From contig DAOTKE010000059.1 in NCBI GenBank assembly GCA_035449085.1, forward strand, positions 1 through 19,611: a stretch of 19,611 bases of DNA, read 5' to 3'. Position 1 is the stretch's first letter. Each line of letters opens with the position of its first letter. Made by a program: the position numbers and the translations under genes. Of this stretch, positions 1 to 6,615 are shown one piece after another. The DNA comes from DUPH01 sp035449085 (GTDB lineage Bacteria; Verrucomicrobiota; Kiritimatiellia; RFP12; UBA1067). Under the pieces are notes generated by a model. The model was not told where the DNA came from. It searched no databases and worked only from the letters and a program-made list of their open reading frames with translations.

Positions 1-82
1 GTACGCCATGCGATCCCTCACCGCACAAAAACCGTTCAAATAAAAACGCCCTGGCGCCGACCCCGCCGGCTTTGCTCATGAC

Positions 83-112
83 TTGCGTCTCCAAAGACAC
101 ATGTGGTACGAT
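83..112 (+). promoter_or_regulatory. Possible sigma70 promoter for the secreted-protein gene
   Basis: TTGCGT at 83-88 and TACGAT at 107-112 are separated by 18 bp, and transcription would start near 119, about 30 bp before the chosen start codon at 151. Both boxes deviate from consensus, so this is only a candidate. Nothing else is recognisable in bases 1-82. Confidence 0.25.
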
Positions 113-150
113 CACGCCCCATTCTTATTCCACGCAAAGGGGGGGCGAAC

Positions 151-1800
151 GTGATTCGGTGGCTGTTGTTGGCTGGGGGTGTGATCGGGTGCGTGGCACG
201 GTGTTCTTTTGCGGCCCCGGCGCTTGAATACGTTTATCCGGCGGGAGCGGCGCAAGGCAGTGAGTGCGAGGTCGAGATCGGCGGGACTCCGTTGACGGAC
301 GTCACCCAGGCGGTGGTCAGTGGCGAGGGAGTCAAACTGACCTATCTGGGTCCGGTCAAAACGGTGACGTTGAACAAGAAAGGGCGCCCCATTCCGGTCG
401 TAGTCCCGAACCGTTTGCGCTTCAGAATGGTGGTCGACAAAAATGCCGTGCCGGGACTGCGCGCTCTGCGCGCCAGTACGGCCTACCGGTTGACCGAGCC
501 GGTCGGTTTTGAGATTCAGGCCGGGGTGACCGAGTGGAGCGGGCCAGTGACAAATCGGGCAGAAGCCTGCGATGAAGTGTTGCCGTCTTTCCCGGTTTGT
601 GTGAATGGCCGGGTCGTGCACGAGAAGCCTAACCGGTATCGGTTTGAAGCGCGGCAAGGCATGAAGATCGTTGCTGTGACGCAACCTGATGTTCTGCCGC
701 CGACGGGGTTCTTGCCGTCCCTGACCTTTTGCGATGCGACAGGTAGGCCGTGCGACAGTGTGACTGTGTACGCGGCGGACCGTGCGCCGGCCGCTGTGTT
801 CGATGTGCCGCGGGATGGCACGTATTCGCTGGATGTGGGTTCCGCCGTGCCGGCGCGGTGGGGGGATGACTGTGTCTACCGGCTTCGGGTGGGGGAGTTG
901 CCGCTCATTACAGGTTTCACGCCATCGCGTGCGGCTGAGGGCGAGAGTCTGAATGTCCGGTTGGAAGGGGTGAACCTGCCGCAAAAAAGAGTCCGTCTCT
1001 TTACTGGCGGGAAAAACAGCGCGCTCTGCCTGCAGGCGATCACCGAAGGAGCCTGTGCCGTGCCAGGGCTTCGCTTCGCACTGGATGCCGAGTCCGCCGC
1101 GCCTGATTTCAGGGTCACAATGACGCCCGCTTCTTTGAATATCCCGGCGGAGGGTAGCGCGCTGGTGAAACTGCGCGTGCAGAGAATCAATGGATTCGCA
1201 GGCGAAATCCGCGTGGCGCTCGATTTCCCACCGCTCAGTATTGCGAGCGAGGGCGGCGTGATCCCTGCCGATGCAACGGAAAGCGTGCTGACGGTCTCGA
1301 CCGACGGCGTCCGCTATCCACGCGTTGTTTTTAGTTTGGCGCTGACGGCTACGGCCGAAATAAACGGTCAGACGGTGAAGAGGGCGGTGTTGCCGGTCCG
1401 TCGCTACGCGGTTGCGGATGTCGAATGTGAGCAGGTTTTCGCGGAGCCTGCGGCGCGATCAAACCCTGGAATGAATCCGTTACGTATCAATGTTGCGCCG
1501 AATACACCGCTGATTGTGCCGTCTGCGGAAGCGTCCCGATTGACGCTGTTCAGTTCCAGTTTGGCAACTCATTTGGGTGGGCTTTACAAGCCGGTCGTGA
1601 TCTATCCGCCGCGCGGTTTTACCGTTGCGGGTGTACAGCGCACCAACAAGCAGGAACGTGCCGCCGTCCTGTTGAAGTGCGATCCCCAAGTATGGCAGCC
1701 GGGGGCCACCGGGCATCTCGTATTGGGGTGCGTCAAACGCGACGACACACAACGGGAACCGATCGCCGTCACGCAGTGCGTGCCTTTTGTGGTCCGGTAG
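151..1800 (+). CDS. Secreted TIG/pre-peptidase-like multidomain protein, function unknown
   Basis: A 549-residue exported protein whose function I do not recognise. The GTG at 151 is preferred because a purine-rich ribosome site (137-146) precedes it and translation then begins directly with a signal peptide: a short basic start, a leucine-rich core, and likely cleavage after residue 22 (SFAA/PALE). A GTG at 103 in the same frame would bury the signal. Domains by eye: a TIG/IPT-like beta-sandwich beginning at about residue 25 with the YPAGAAQGSE motif; a PPC-like region (DGTYSLDVGS, YRLRVGELP); a second TIG-like start (ITGFTPSRAAEGESLNVRL); and an Ig-like C-terminal half (PASLNIPAEGSALVKLRVQR). 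Proteins opening this way are common in Planctomycetes and Verrucomicrobia as periplasmic or surface proteins. No catalytic motif is visible. Its last 32 bp overlap mutM tail to tail. The family resemblance is recalled, not searched. Confidence 0.8.
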   Translation: MIRWLLLAGGVIGCVARCSFAAPALEYVYPAGAAQGSECEVEIGGTPLTDVTQAVVSGEGVKLTYLGPVKTVTLNKKGRPIPVVVPNRLRFRMVVDKNAVPGLRALRASTAYRLTEPVGFEIQAGVTEWSGPVTNRAEACDEVLPSFPVCVNGRVVHEKPNRYRFEARQGMKIVAVTQPDVLPPTGFLPSLTFCDATGRPCDSVTVYAADRAPAAVFDVPRDGTYSLDVGSAVPARWGDDCVYRLRVGELPLITGFTPSRAAEGESLNVRLEGVNLPQKRVRLFTGGKNSALCLQAITEGACAVPGLRFALDAESAAPDFRVTMTPASLNIPAEGSALVKLRVQRINGFAGEIRVALDFPPLSIASEGGVIPADATESVLTVSTDGVRYPRVVFSLALTATAEINGQTVKRAVLPVRRYAVADVECEQVFAEPAARSNPGMNPLRINVAPNTPLIVPSAEASRLTLFSSSLATHLGGLYKPVVIYPPRGFTVAGVQRTNKQERAAVLLKCDPQVWQPGATGHLVLGCVKRDDTQREPIAVTQCVPFVVR

Positions 1801-2629
1801 GCCGTTTCTGGCAGTGCGGGCAGAAGTGCGTGCCGCGCTGGCCGACCACGATCCGCTCAATCACGGTGCCGCAGCGCGGGCAAGGCAGGCCGTCACGGCG
1901 GAAAACCTTGAGAGCGTCGGCGTTGCGGCCGCGACGGCCGGCGACGCTGTAAAAGTTCGCCTCGCTATTCCCAAGCGTAGTGCCGGCATTGTCAATCCCG
2001 CGCTGCAGGACTTCGCGGATGGCCGCATGAAGGCGACGGATTTCGGCACCGTTGAGGGTGTCGGCGCGGCGCTCCGGGTGAAGGCGCGCCTGCCACAGCG
2101 CCTCGTCCACGTAGATGTTGCCCAGACCGGCCACTGTGGTCTGATCGAGCAAGTGTGGCTTGATCTGACGCGTCTTGCCTGTCAGACGCTGCTTGAAGCG
2201 ATCTAGCGTAAAGTCCGCCTCAAGAGGCTCTGGGCCGAGATCGGCCAGTGGATCGGTGCCAGGCTGTACCAGACGGTACCGGCCGAACTTTCGCGTATCA
2301 TTGAAGATGAGTTCCCGTCCGTCGGTCAGGCCGATGCTCACATGGTCGTGCGGCCCCGGACGTTCGCCATCCTTCGCAAACCGCAGTTTGCCGGTCATGC
2401 GCAAGTGGAGCAACAGGCGACTGCCAGAGTCAAGGTGCAGAACGATGAACTTGGCGCGGCGCGTGACCGCGGTAATGGTGCGCCCGGCAAGTTCACGACA
2501 AAAAACATCAGGTGCCGGTTCTGCAACAGTACGCGGCCAGCGCACGGCGACGCGCCGGATCACAGAACCCTGCAGACCGTGTGCGCGGAGATCCCGCACG
2601 ATCGTCTCGACTTCTGGTAACTCGGGCAT
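1769..2629 (-). CDS. mutM: Formamidopyrimidine-DNA glycosylase (Fpg/MutM)
   Basis: A base-excision-repair enzyme that removes 8-oxoguanine and formamidopyrimidines and nicks the abasic site (AP lyase). The 286-residue length is normal. The N-terminus MPELPEVETI supplies the catalytic Pro2, which forms the Schiff base after Met removal, and Glu3; Lys60 (RRAKF) is the conserved catalytic-domain lysine. The helix-two-turn-helix motif is GLGNIYVDE (168-176). The C-terminal zinc finger has Cys250, Cys253, Cys270 and Cys273 with 16 residues between the pairs, and the finger Arg in QRGTHF. The start at 2629 is fixed by the invariant MPELPE and a GGGAG site at 2637-2641. The frame stays open for 207 more codons upstream, but that translation is low complexity and lies outside the conserved protein. 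The gene converges on the secreted-protein gene with a 32-bp overlap. Confidence 0.97.
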   Translation of the reverse strand: MPELPEVETIVRDLRAHGLQGSVIRRVAVRWPRTVAEPAPDVFCRELAGRTITAVTRRAKFIVLHLDSGSRLLLHLRMTGKLRFAKDGERPGPHDHVSIGLTDGRELIFNDTRKFGRYRLVQPGTDPLADLGPEPLEADFTLDRFKQRLTGKTRQIKPHLLDQTTVAGLGNIYVDEALWQARLHPERRADTLNGAEIRRLHAAIREVLQRGIDNAGTTLGNSEANFYSVAGRRGRNADALKVFRRDGLPCPRCGTVIERIVVGQRGTHFCPHCQKRPTGPQKARTA

Positions 2630-2654
2630 GGTTTTTCTCCCTTGGTGATCAATG

Positions 2655-2663
2655 ACTATACCA
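2655..2663 (-). promoter_or_regulatory. Extended -10 promoter element for mutM
   Basis: Read on the minus strand this is TGG followed by TATAGT, an extended -10 (TGn plus a near-consensus hexamer). It would start transcription near 2648, about 19 nt upstream of the mutM ATG. No good -35 box is seen, as is often the case with extended -10 promoters. Inference from sequence only. Confidence 0.35.
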
Positions 2664-2725
2664 TGATTGCCGTGCCTAGCGTGCGGCCATTCGACCTGTA
2701 ATCGGCAAGCGCGTCGGTCGGGGGC

Positions 2726-2754
2726 ATCGAAATCGAAATCGGGATCGCTATCGA
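2726..2754. repeat. GAT-type hexamer repeat, left arm
   Basis: Short units built on ATCGAA, ATCGGG and ATCGCT are repeated in tandem. Read on the opposite strand, the segment AAATCGGGATCGCTATCG nearly matches the repeat at 2879-2920, so the two form an inverted pair about 124 bp apart. Confidence 0.7.
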
Positions 2755-2878
2755 GGGAGCGCCGACTGGCACTCGGACACGAGAGAATGAACTGGACCGC
2801 ATGGCGGCGATGCTGAGTCGGCTGGGCGGAAGAGGGTGCCAAGTGCGAGAAGAAACATCGGCTTACGGCGGAAACCCA

Positions 2879-2920
2879 ATCGATCCCGATAGCGATCCCG
2901 ATAGCGATAGCGATTTGGAT
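2879..2920. repeat. GAT-type hexamer repeat, right arm
   Basis: Tandem hexamers of the form GATCCC, GATAGC, GATCCC, GATAGC, GATAGC, GATTTG. This is the inverted partner of the arm at 2726-2754. Such simple hexamer arrays are low complexity and encode alternating DSDPDS-type or IAIGIA-type residues depending on strand. Confidence 0.75.
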
Positions 2921-3151
2921 GAAGACAAGCCCCAACAACGCGGTGGAGGCGACGGAATACCGCCGCCTCACCGCTGACGTCGGGACGGAGCCCGCCCGCG
3001 AGTCCCTTTGAATATCCTTTGTTTTCATTGTTGGAGAGAGGGCCTCTGTGTCGTCCGTAATGATGGAGTCTCGTGTCAAAAAAAGACCCCCAAGAGAAGT
3101 CTTTTTCTCGATTGCAGGCACCCGCCCGTTGGCGTGAGCACGAGCCGTGCC

Positions 3152-3181
3152 TTGCTCCACCCCCGTGATCTCTGCTATATT
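3152..3181 (+). promoter_or_regulatory. Likely sigma70 promoter of the mla operon
   Basis: TTGCTC at 3152-3157 and TATATT at 3176-3181 are separated by 18 bp. Transcription would start near 3188, giving a leader of about 55 nt before mlaE. A strong ribosome site, AGGAGA at 3231-3236, follows 6 nt ahead of the GTG start. Between 2978 and 3151 I see no gene, only a weak AT-rich inverted repeat near 3080-3106. Confidence 0.4.
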
Positions 3182-3242
3182 CATGCCCAAAGAAAGGGCC
3201 TGCGCTAGGTCGTATGATGGTAAATCACATAGGAGATCAGCG

Positions 3243-4061
3243 GTGATCACGCGCGAACCGGTCTATACGGACGCGCCGGCCACAGCATGGGGGGGAGTGT
3301 GGCGCGCGGTCTTGCTGGGACTGGCGGATGTGGGCCGCGCAGGCACGCTCACGATCCAGGCGCTGGCGGGCGTGCCGTTCATGTTCTTCGCAGGGCGTCG
3401 TCGTCAAGAATGGGTGCGGCAAATGTACCAGATGGGCATCAAGAGCCTGCCCGTCATCTCTGTGGTCGGCATGTTTACCGGCATGATCCTCGGCTTACAG
3501 GTGGGGCTGGAGCTGCGCCGGTTCAACCAGGAGATCTATATCGGCTCGGCGGTCATGGTCTCGCTGCTGCGCGAGATGGGCCCGTTCATGTCGGCGCTGA
3601 TCCTGGCGGCCTGCGTCGGCTCCTCGATGGCCGCGCAGATCGGCACCATGACGGTCAATGACGAGATTGCGGCGCTGGAGATCATGTCGATCGACCCGGT
3701 GCGTTTCCTGATGACGCCGCGCATGGCGGCGATGGCCGTCATGACGCCGCTGCTCTCTTTTTACACCTGCGTGCTGGGCGTGATCGGCGGCGGCATCGTC
3801 GGACTCACCCAGCTCAATGTGCCGTGGGAGCAATACATCACGATGGCGATGGACATCGCCCGGATGCGCGATCTCTACGTCGGATTGTTTAAAGCCTTGA
3901 TTTTCGGGATTGTCATCACCGGCGTCTCCTGTTTCGAAGGTTTCACCACGCGGCAGGGCGCGGTGGGGGTGGGACAGGCCACCCGGCGTTCGGTGATCAC
4001 ATCCTTCCTGCTGATCTTGATTTTCGGCTATATCGTCACGCGCATGTTTTATGACCTATGA
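3243..4061 (+). CDS. mlaE: MlaE-type ABC permease (phospholipid transport)
   Basis: A 272-residue inner-membrane permease of the MlaE/YrbE family, which forms the membrane channel of an ABC complex moving phospholipids between inner and outer membranes. The GTG start at 3243 is set by AGGAGA at 3231-3236. The family core is clear: VVGMFTGMILGLQVGLELRRF, then LREMGPFMSALILAACVGSS and AAQIGTMTVNDEIAALEIM, then DPVRFLMTPRMAAM, followed by several hydrophobic helices. The family's short EIAALEIM coupling segment contacts the ATPase. It is first in an mlaE-mlaF-mlaD operon, and its TGA overlaps the mlaF start as ATGA. No mlaC or mlaB follows here. The assignment is secure; transport direction and substrate are inferred from the family. 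Confidence 0.95.
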   Translation: MITREPVYTDAPATAWGGVWRAVLLGLADVGRAGTLTIQALAGVPFMFFAGRRRQEWVRQMYQMGIKSLPVISVVGMFTGMILGLQVGLELRRFNQEIYIGSAVMVSLLREMGPFMSALILAACVGSSMAAQIGTMTVNDEIAALEIMSIDPVRFLMTPRMAAMAVMTPLLSFYTCVLGVIGGGIVGLTQLNVPWEQYITMAMDIARMRDLYVGLFKALIFGIVITGVSCFEGFTTRQGAVGVGQATRRSVITSFLLILIFGYIVTRMFYDL

Positions 4062-4810
4062 TCCGTTTTGACCATGTCACCAAGCAATTGAGTGGGCGCA
4101 ACGTCCTCGACGATCTCACCTTCGACATCAAGAAGGGCGAGATCTTCGTGATTGTCGGTCCGTCGGGGACCGGCAAGAGCGTGACGCTGAAGCACATGGT
4201 GCGCCTGCTCACGCCCACGAGCGGCTCGGTGTGGGTCGATGATGTCGAGGTGAGCGCGGTGGACGGTGACGATCTGACGCGCGTGCGCGAGCGGTTCGGC
4301 TACCTGTTCCAGGGCGGTGCGTTGCTGGGCTGGATGACGGTCGAGGAGAACATCGCGCTCCCGTTGCGCGAAAAGACACGCCTGTCGGAAGATGAGATCG
4401 AAGCGCGCGTGATGAAAGCGCTGCGCGCGGTCGGCCTGGAGAAGGACGGCGACAAGTATCCCAGCGAGATTTCCGGCGGCATGCAGAAACGGGCCGGACT
4501 GGCGCGCGCGATCGTGCGTGAACCGGAGATCGTGCTCTATGACGAGCCGACCTCGGGCCTCGATCCCGTCACGGCGCGCACGATCGACCAGTTGATTCGC
4601 CGCTTGAACGAAGAATTGGGCATCACCAGCGTGGTGGTGACGCATGATTTGCAGGGGGCGTTGCTGATCGCGGACCGCATCGCGATGCTGACCGGCGGAC
4701 GTTTTGTGGAGATCAGTCCGCCCAAGGCTTTTGTGGCCACGGACCAACCGGACGTCCGCGGTTTTCTGGACGCCCAGTTTATTTCAAAAAAGGGGCTTGA
4801 AGGAGTCTGA
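4058..4810 (+). CDS. mlaF: MlaF-type ABC transporter ATP-binding protein
   Basis: The cytoplasmic ATPase that powers the MlaE permease, 250 residues. Every catalytic element is present: Walker A GPSGTGKS with Lys40, Q-loop YLFQGGALLGW, signature SGGMQKRAGLARA starting at Ser139, Walker B IVLYDEP with Asp162 and Glu163, D-loop SGLDP and switch His196 (VVVTHDL). The GALLGWMTVEENIALPL segment after the Q-loop is typical of the MlaF/Mkl subfamily rather than of import ATPases. The ATG overlaps the mlaE stop by 4 bp, implying translational coupling. The downstream gap to mlaD is 55 bp. Confidence 0.96.
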   Translation: MIRFDHVTKQLSGRNVLDDLTFDIKKGEIFVIVGPSGTGKSVTLKHMVRLLTPTSGSVWVDDVEVSAVDGDDLTRVRERFGYLFQGGALLGWMTVEENIALPLREKTRLSEDEIEARVMKALRAVGLEKDGDKYPSEISGGMQKRAGLARAIVREPEIVLYDEPTSGLDPVTARTIDQLIRRLNEELGITSVVVTHDLQGALLIADRIAMLTGGRFVEISPPKAFVATDQPDVRGFLDAQFISKKGLEGV

Positions 4811-4865
4811 GTGGGGGAGACGCAGACCGCGTTAGAAGCCACCGTTGAACGGATGGGAGAATGGT

Positions 4866-5978
4866 ATGAGCCTGAAGAATAATAAGGAGGTTTTTTCCGA
4901 GGTGATCGTCGGCCTGTTTATGGTCGCCGTGTTGGGGTTGCTGGTCTATTTCACGATCATCATTTCGGGAATCGATGTGCTGAACGGCAAGAGCAAGGTG
5001 CCGGTCACCGTGCTGTTCCGCGATGTCGGCGGGCTCAAGGTGCGCGATTCGGTGATCTTGCGCGGCATGACGGTCGGCTCGGTCAATGACATGCGTCTGG
5101 AAAACAGCGGTGTGCGCGTGACGCTGCTCCTCGATAGCGGTGTGCGCTTCAAGGAAGGATACCGGATCTCCGTCAACTCGGGCTCTCTATTGGGCGGCAA
5201 TTACCTGCTGATCGAGGAGGGAACGGGAGCCGATGTGCCCCGTGGAACCGACTTGCAGGGCGAGACGCCGACCAACTGGATGCGCGATCTGGGCAAGATC
5301 GTGGCCGACCTGCGCGAGGCGACCGCAGGCGGGCACCTGAAGAGCATCGTGACCAATCTGGACGCGGCGGTCGTCTCGATCAAAGACGTGGCGGCGCGTG
5401 TCGAGCAGGGTAAGGGTACGCTCGGGAAACTGTTCTCCGAAGACATGACGCTGTACAACGATCTGTCGAACGCGGTCGCGAGCCTGCGTTCCGTGGCCGT
5501 CAAGGTTGACAGCGGCGAAAATTCGTTGGGGCGGTTGATCAACGATGACGGCAATGTCTACACGAACCTCAGCGTTTCGATCGCGAACCTGAAATCCATT
5601 TCCGACCGGCTCGAAAAGGGCGAAGGCACACTCGGACGATTGCTTTCCTCCGACGATACGGTCTATACCGACTTGCAGGCGGCTGTCGAGAATCTGAAAA
5701 AAGTCTCGGAACGCCTGGAGAATGGCGAAGGATCATTGGCCAAGCTGCTGAAAGACGACAACGCGGTCTACAACGACTTGCAGGCGACGGTCGCCAACCT
5801 GAAAGAGGTGACCGGCCGGCTGGTCAAAGGCGAGGGCACGCTCGGCAAACTTTCGAAAGAGGACGAGCTTTACACCGACGTCCAGGGCCTGATCAAAGAC
5901 GTGCGCCAGACGGTCGACAACTTCCGTGACACCACGCCGATCAGCGCCTTCGCCAGCCTAATCATGGGCGGACTGTAG
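4866..5978 (+). CDS. mlaD: MlaD/MCE-family lipid-transport protein with a 35-residue repeat tail
   Basis: A membrane-anchored substrate-binding component of the Mla system. The 370-residue form starts at ATG 4866, five bases after GGGAGA (4855-4860); an in-frame TTG at 4845 is less likely. It has one N-terminal transmembrane helix (about residues 12-34), then the MCE domain (about 44-120: VTVLFRDVGGLKVRDSVILRG, VGSVNDMRLEN, GSLLGGNYLLIEEG), a linker, five tandem repeats at 179-352 with consensus LExGEGTLGKLLxDDxxVYxDL, and the end ISAFASLIMGGL. E. coli MlaD is only about 183 residues and lacks this tail. Similar GEGTLGKLL repeats are familiar in MCE proteins of delta-proteobacteria and PVC bacteria. 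The tail probably forms helices that multimerise into a periplasm-spanning tube or stalk (inference). It is the last gene of the operon. Confidence 0.93.
   Translation: MSLKNNKEVFSEVIVGLFMVAVLGLLVYFTIIISGIDVLNGKSKVPVTVLFRDVGGLKVRDSVILRGMTVGSVNDMRLENSGVRVTLLLDSGVRFKEGYRISVNSGSLLGGNYLLIEEGTGADVPRGTDLQGETPTNWMRDLGKIVADLREATAGGHLKSIVTNLDAAVVSIKDVAARVEQGKGTLGKLFSEDMTLYNDLSNAVASLRSVAVKVDSGENSLGRLINDDGNVYTNLSVSIANLKSISDRLEKGEGTLGRLLSSDDTVYTDLQAAVENLKKVSERLENGEGSLAKLLKDDNAVYNDLQATVANLKEVTGRLVKGEGTLGKLSKEDELYTDVQGLIKDVRQTVDNFRDTTPISAFASLIMGGL
5400..5921 (+). repeat. Five tandem 105-bp coding repeats in mlaD
   Basis: Units start at 5400, 5505, 5610, 5715 and 5820. The first four encode exactly 35 residues and the last encodes 34. 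The constant core is GxGTLGKL followed by an acidic turn (SED, NDD, SDD, KDD) and VYxDL. DNA identity between units is moderate, pointing to an old duplication kept by selection on the protein. Confidence 0.85.
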
Positions 5979-5981
5979 AGT

Positions 5982-6037
5982 TGGAGTGCGGGAGCTTGCT
6001 CCCGCTTTCCAAAGCGGCGGCTAGCCGCCGCACTCCA
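5982..6037. repeat. Palindromic three-way-junction repeat (REP/terminator-like)
   Basis: An outer stem TGGAGT/ACTCCA (5982-5987 with 6032-6037) encloses two perfect 8-bp hairpins: GCGGGAGC-TT-GCTCCCGC (5988-6005) and GCGGCGGC-TA-GCCGCCGC (6014-6031). They are joined by an 8-nt linker. It lies 3 bp after mlaD and 18 bp after crcB, so both convergent transcripts run into it. It may act as a bidirectional terminator, although no T-tract follows, or it may be a dispersed REP-like element. Confidence 0.8.
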
Positions 6038-6055
6038 TACTGCGCGTGCACGGTT

Positions 6056-6442
6056 TCACCGAGACAGGTGTAAAACCCCGAAGTAACCCACAGCAAAAAA
6101 GAGCGTACAGCCGATCACGGTCGCCAAAAAATAGCCGGCGGCGTACAGATATTGAGTGCCTTGAAGAAATTGGAATGTCTCGTGCGTAAACGTCGACATC
6201 GTCGTGAATCCGCCGCACAGTCCGGATGCCAACAGAAGACGCTGGTTCGGCGACAGGATATTTGTCGCGGAGGCAAATGCCGCGACGAGGCCAAGAAAGA
6301 GACAGCCGCCGAGGTTGGCCCACAGGGTGCCATGAGGAAAGGTTCCGGAGACACGCTGGCCCAGCAGACTGAGGGCATAGCGCAACATCGAGCCGAAGAA
6401 GCCGCCACAGCCGACCGTAAGAAATGAAAGTGTGAGTTGCAT
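6056..6442 (-). CDS. crcB: Fluoride ion channel (CrcB/Fluc)
   Basis: A small dual-topology membrane channel that exports fluoride from the cytoplasm and works as a dimer. The 128-residue length is typical. Four hydrophobic helices are visible, with the family motifs GGFFGSMLRY (13-22, the conserved GGxxGxxxRY), TLWANLGGCLFLG (39-51, with pore Asn43) and GLCGGFTTMSTFTHE (74-88, with the phenylalanine-box and Na+-binding-turn sequence GFTTMSTF). ATG 6442 is chosen; an in-frame TTG at 6448 would add two residues. Neither has a strong ribosome site. The gene is transcribed alone, away from dus, and ends at the palindrome at 5982-6037. I found no fluoride riboswitch in its leader, which is only about 32 nt from the predicted start point. 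Confidence 0.95.
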   Translation of the reverse strand: MQLTLSFLTVGCGGFFGSMLRYALSLLGQRVSGTFPHGTLWANLGGCLFLGLVAAFASATNILSPNQRLLLASGLCGGFTTMSTFTHETFQFLQGTQYLYAAGYFLATVIGCTLFFAVGYFGVLHLSR

Positions 6443-6480
6443 GGACAAAAATCGAGCTGTTCTGTCTCTGTGGGCGAGCT

Positions 6481-6508
6481 ATTATAACGACTCCGATGAG
6501 TTCGTCAA
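6481..6508 (-). promoter_or_regulatory. Strong sigma70 promoter for crcB
   Basis: Read on the minus strand: TTGACG (6508-6503), a 16-bp spacer, then TATAAT (6486-6481), a near-perfect sigma70 promoter. Transcription would begin near 6474, about 32 nt before the crcB ATG. Confidence 0.65.
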
Positions 6509-6525
6509 CAAAACCGCATTCCAAA

Positions 6526-6557
6526 CTTCGCGTCTTCGCGTCTTCGCGCCTTCGCGT
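6526..6557. repeat. Four tandem 8-bp units CTTCGCGT
   Basis: Units at 6526-6533, 6534-6541, 6542-6549 and 6550-6557; the third ends in C instead of T. Short arrays of this kind are widespread in unrelated genomes and often translate as a REDAKTR-like string on the other strand. It sits between the crcB and dus promoters. Confidence 0.75.
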
Positions 6558-6580
6558 GAGAATCAAAGACCTTTGAGTCC

Positions 6581-6609
6581 TTGGTTCCCGACAGTCGGTT
6601 TGCTATGCT
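6581..6609 (+). promoter_or_regulatory. Likely promoter of dus, giving a leaderless message
   Basis: TTGGTT (6581-6586) and TATGCT (6604-6609) are spaced 17 bp apart. Only six bases separate the -10 box from the dus ATG at 6616, so transcription would begin at or next to the start codon. This agrees with the absence of a ribosome site in front of dus. Confidence 0.45.
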
Positions 6610-6615
6610 GACCTC

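Larger units (their letters stand above)
2702..2977 (+). pseudogene. Open stretch resembling the tail of a four-helix-bundle (23S IVS-type) gene
   Basis: The plus frame from just after the TAA at 2699-2701 to the TGA at 2975-2977 is open for 91 codons but has no convincing start or ribosome site. It reads as a GIEIEIGIAIEG repeat, then RENELDRMAAMLSRLGG, then DPDSDPDSDSDLDED. The middle segment resembles the C-terminal helix of small four-helix-bundle proteins (S23/IVS-type, diversity-generating-element-like family), which I recall ending in ELxxIxxMLxxLG. The rest of such a gene is absent. A decayed remnant carried with flanking repeats is one reading; chance translation of a repeat is the other. 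It lies between mutM and the Mla operon and accounts for roughly half of that 613-bp gap. Confidence 0.3.

Noticed and set aside
2726..2920. CRISPR-like array from the hexamer repeats
   Set aside because: Units are 6 bp and contiguous with no spacers, and no cas genes are present.
3080..3106. Possible intrinsic terminator (AAAAAGAC ... GTCTTTTT)
   Set aside because: The stem is almost all A-T with a 12-nt loop, and no gene ends just upstream on either strand.
2630..3250. N-terminal extension of MutM by 207 residues in the same open frame
   Set aside because: The invariant MPELPE start with a ribosome site lies at 2629. The extension translates intergenic hexamer repeats (IAIAIGIAIGID) and fits no protein domain.
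6443..6480. Fluoride riboswitch in the crcB leader
   Set aside because: The predicted leader is only about 32 nt and shows neither the conserved pseudoknot nor the stem sequences of the crcB motif.
6021..6566. A 181-residue minus-strand frame starting with LTRRREDAKTR
   Set aside because: It is out of frame over crcB, and its start is only the translation of the 8-bp repeat array.
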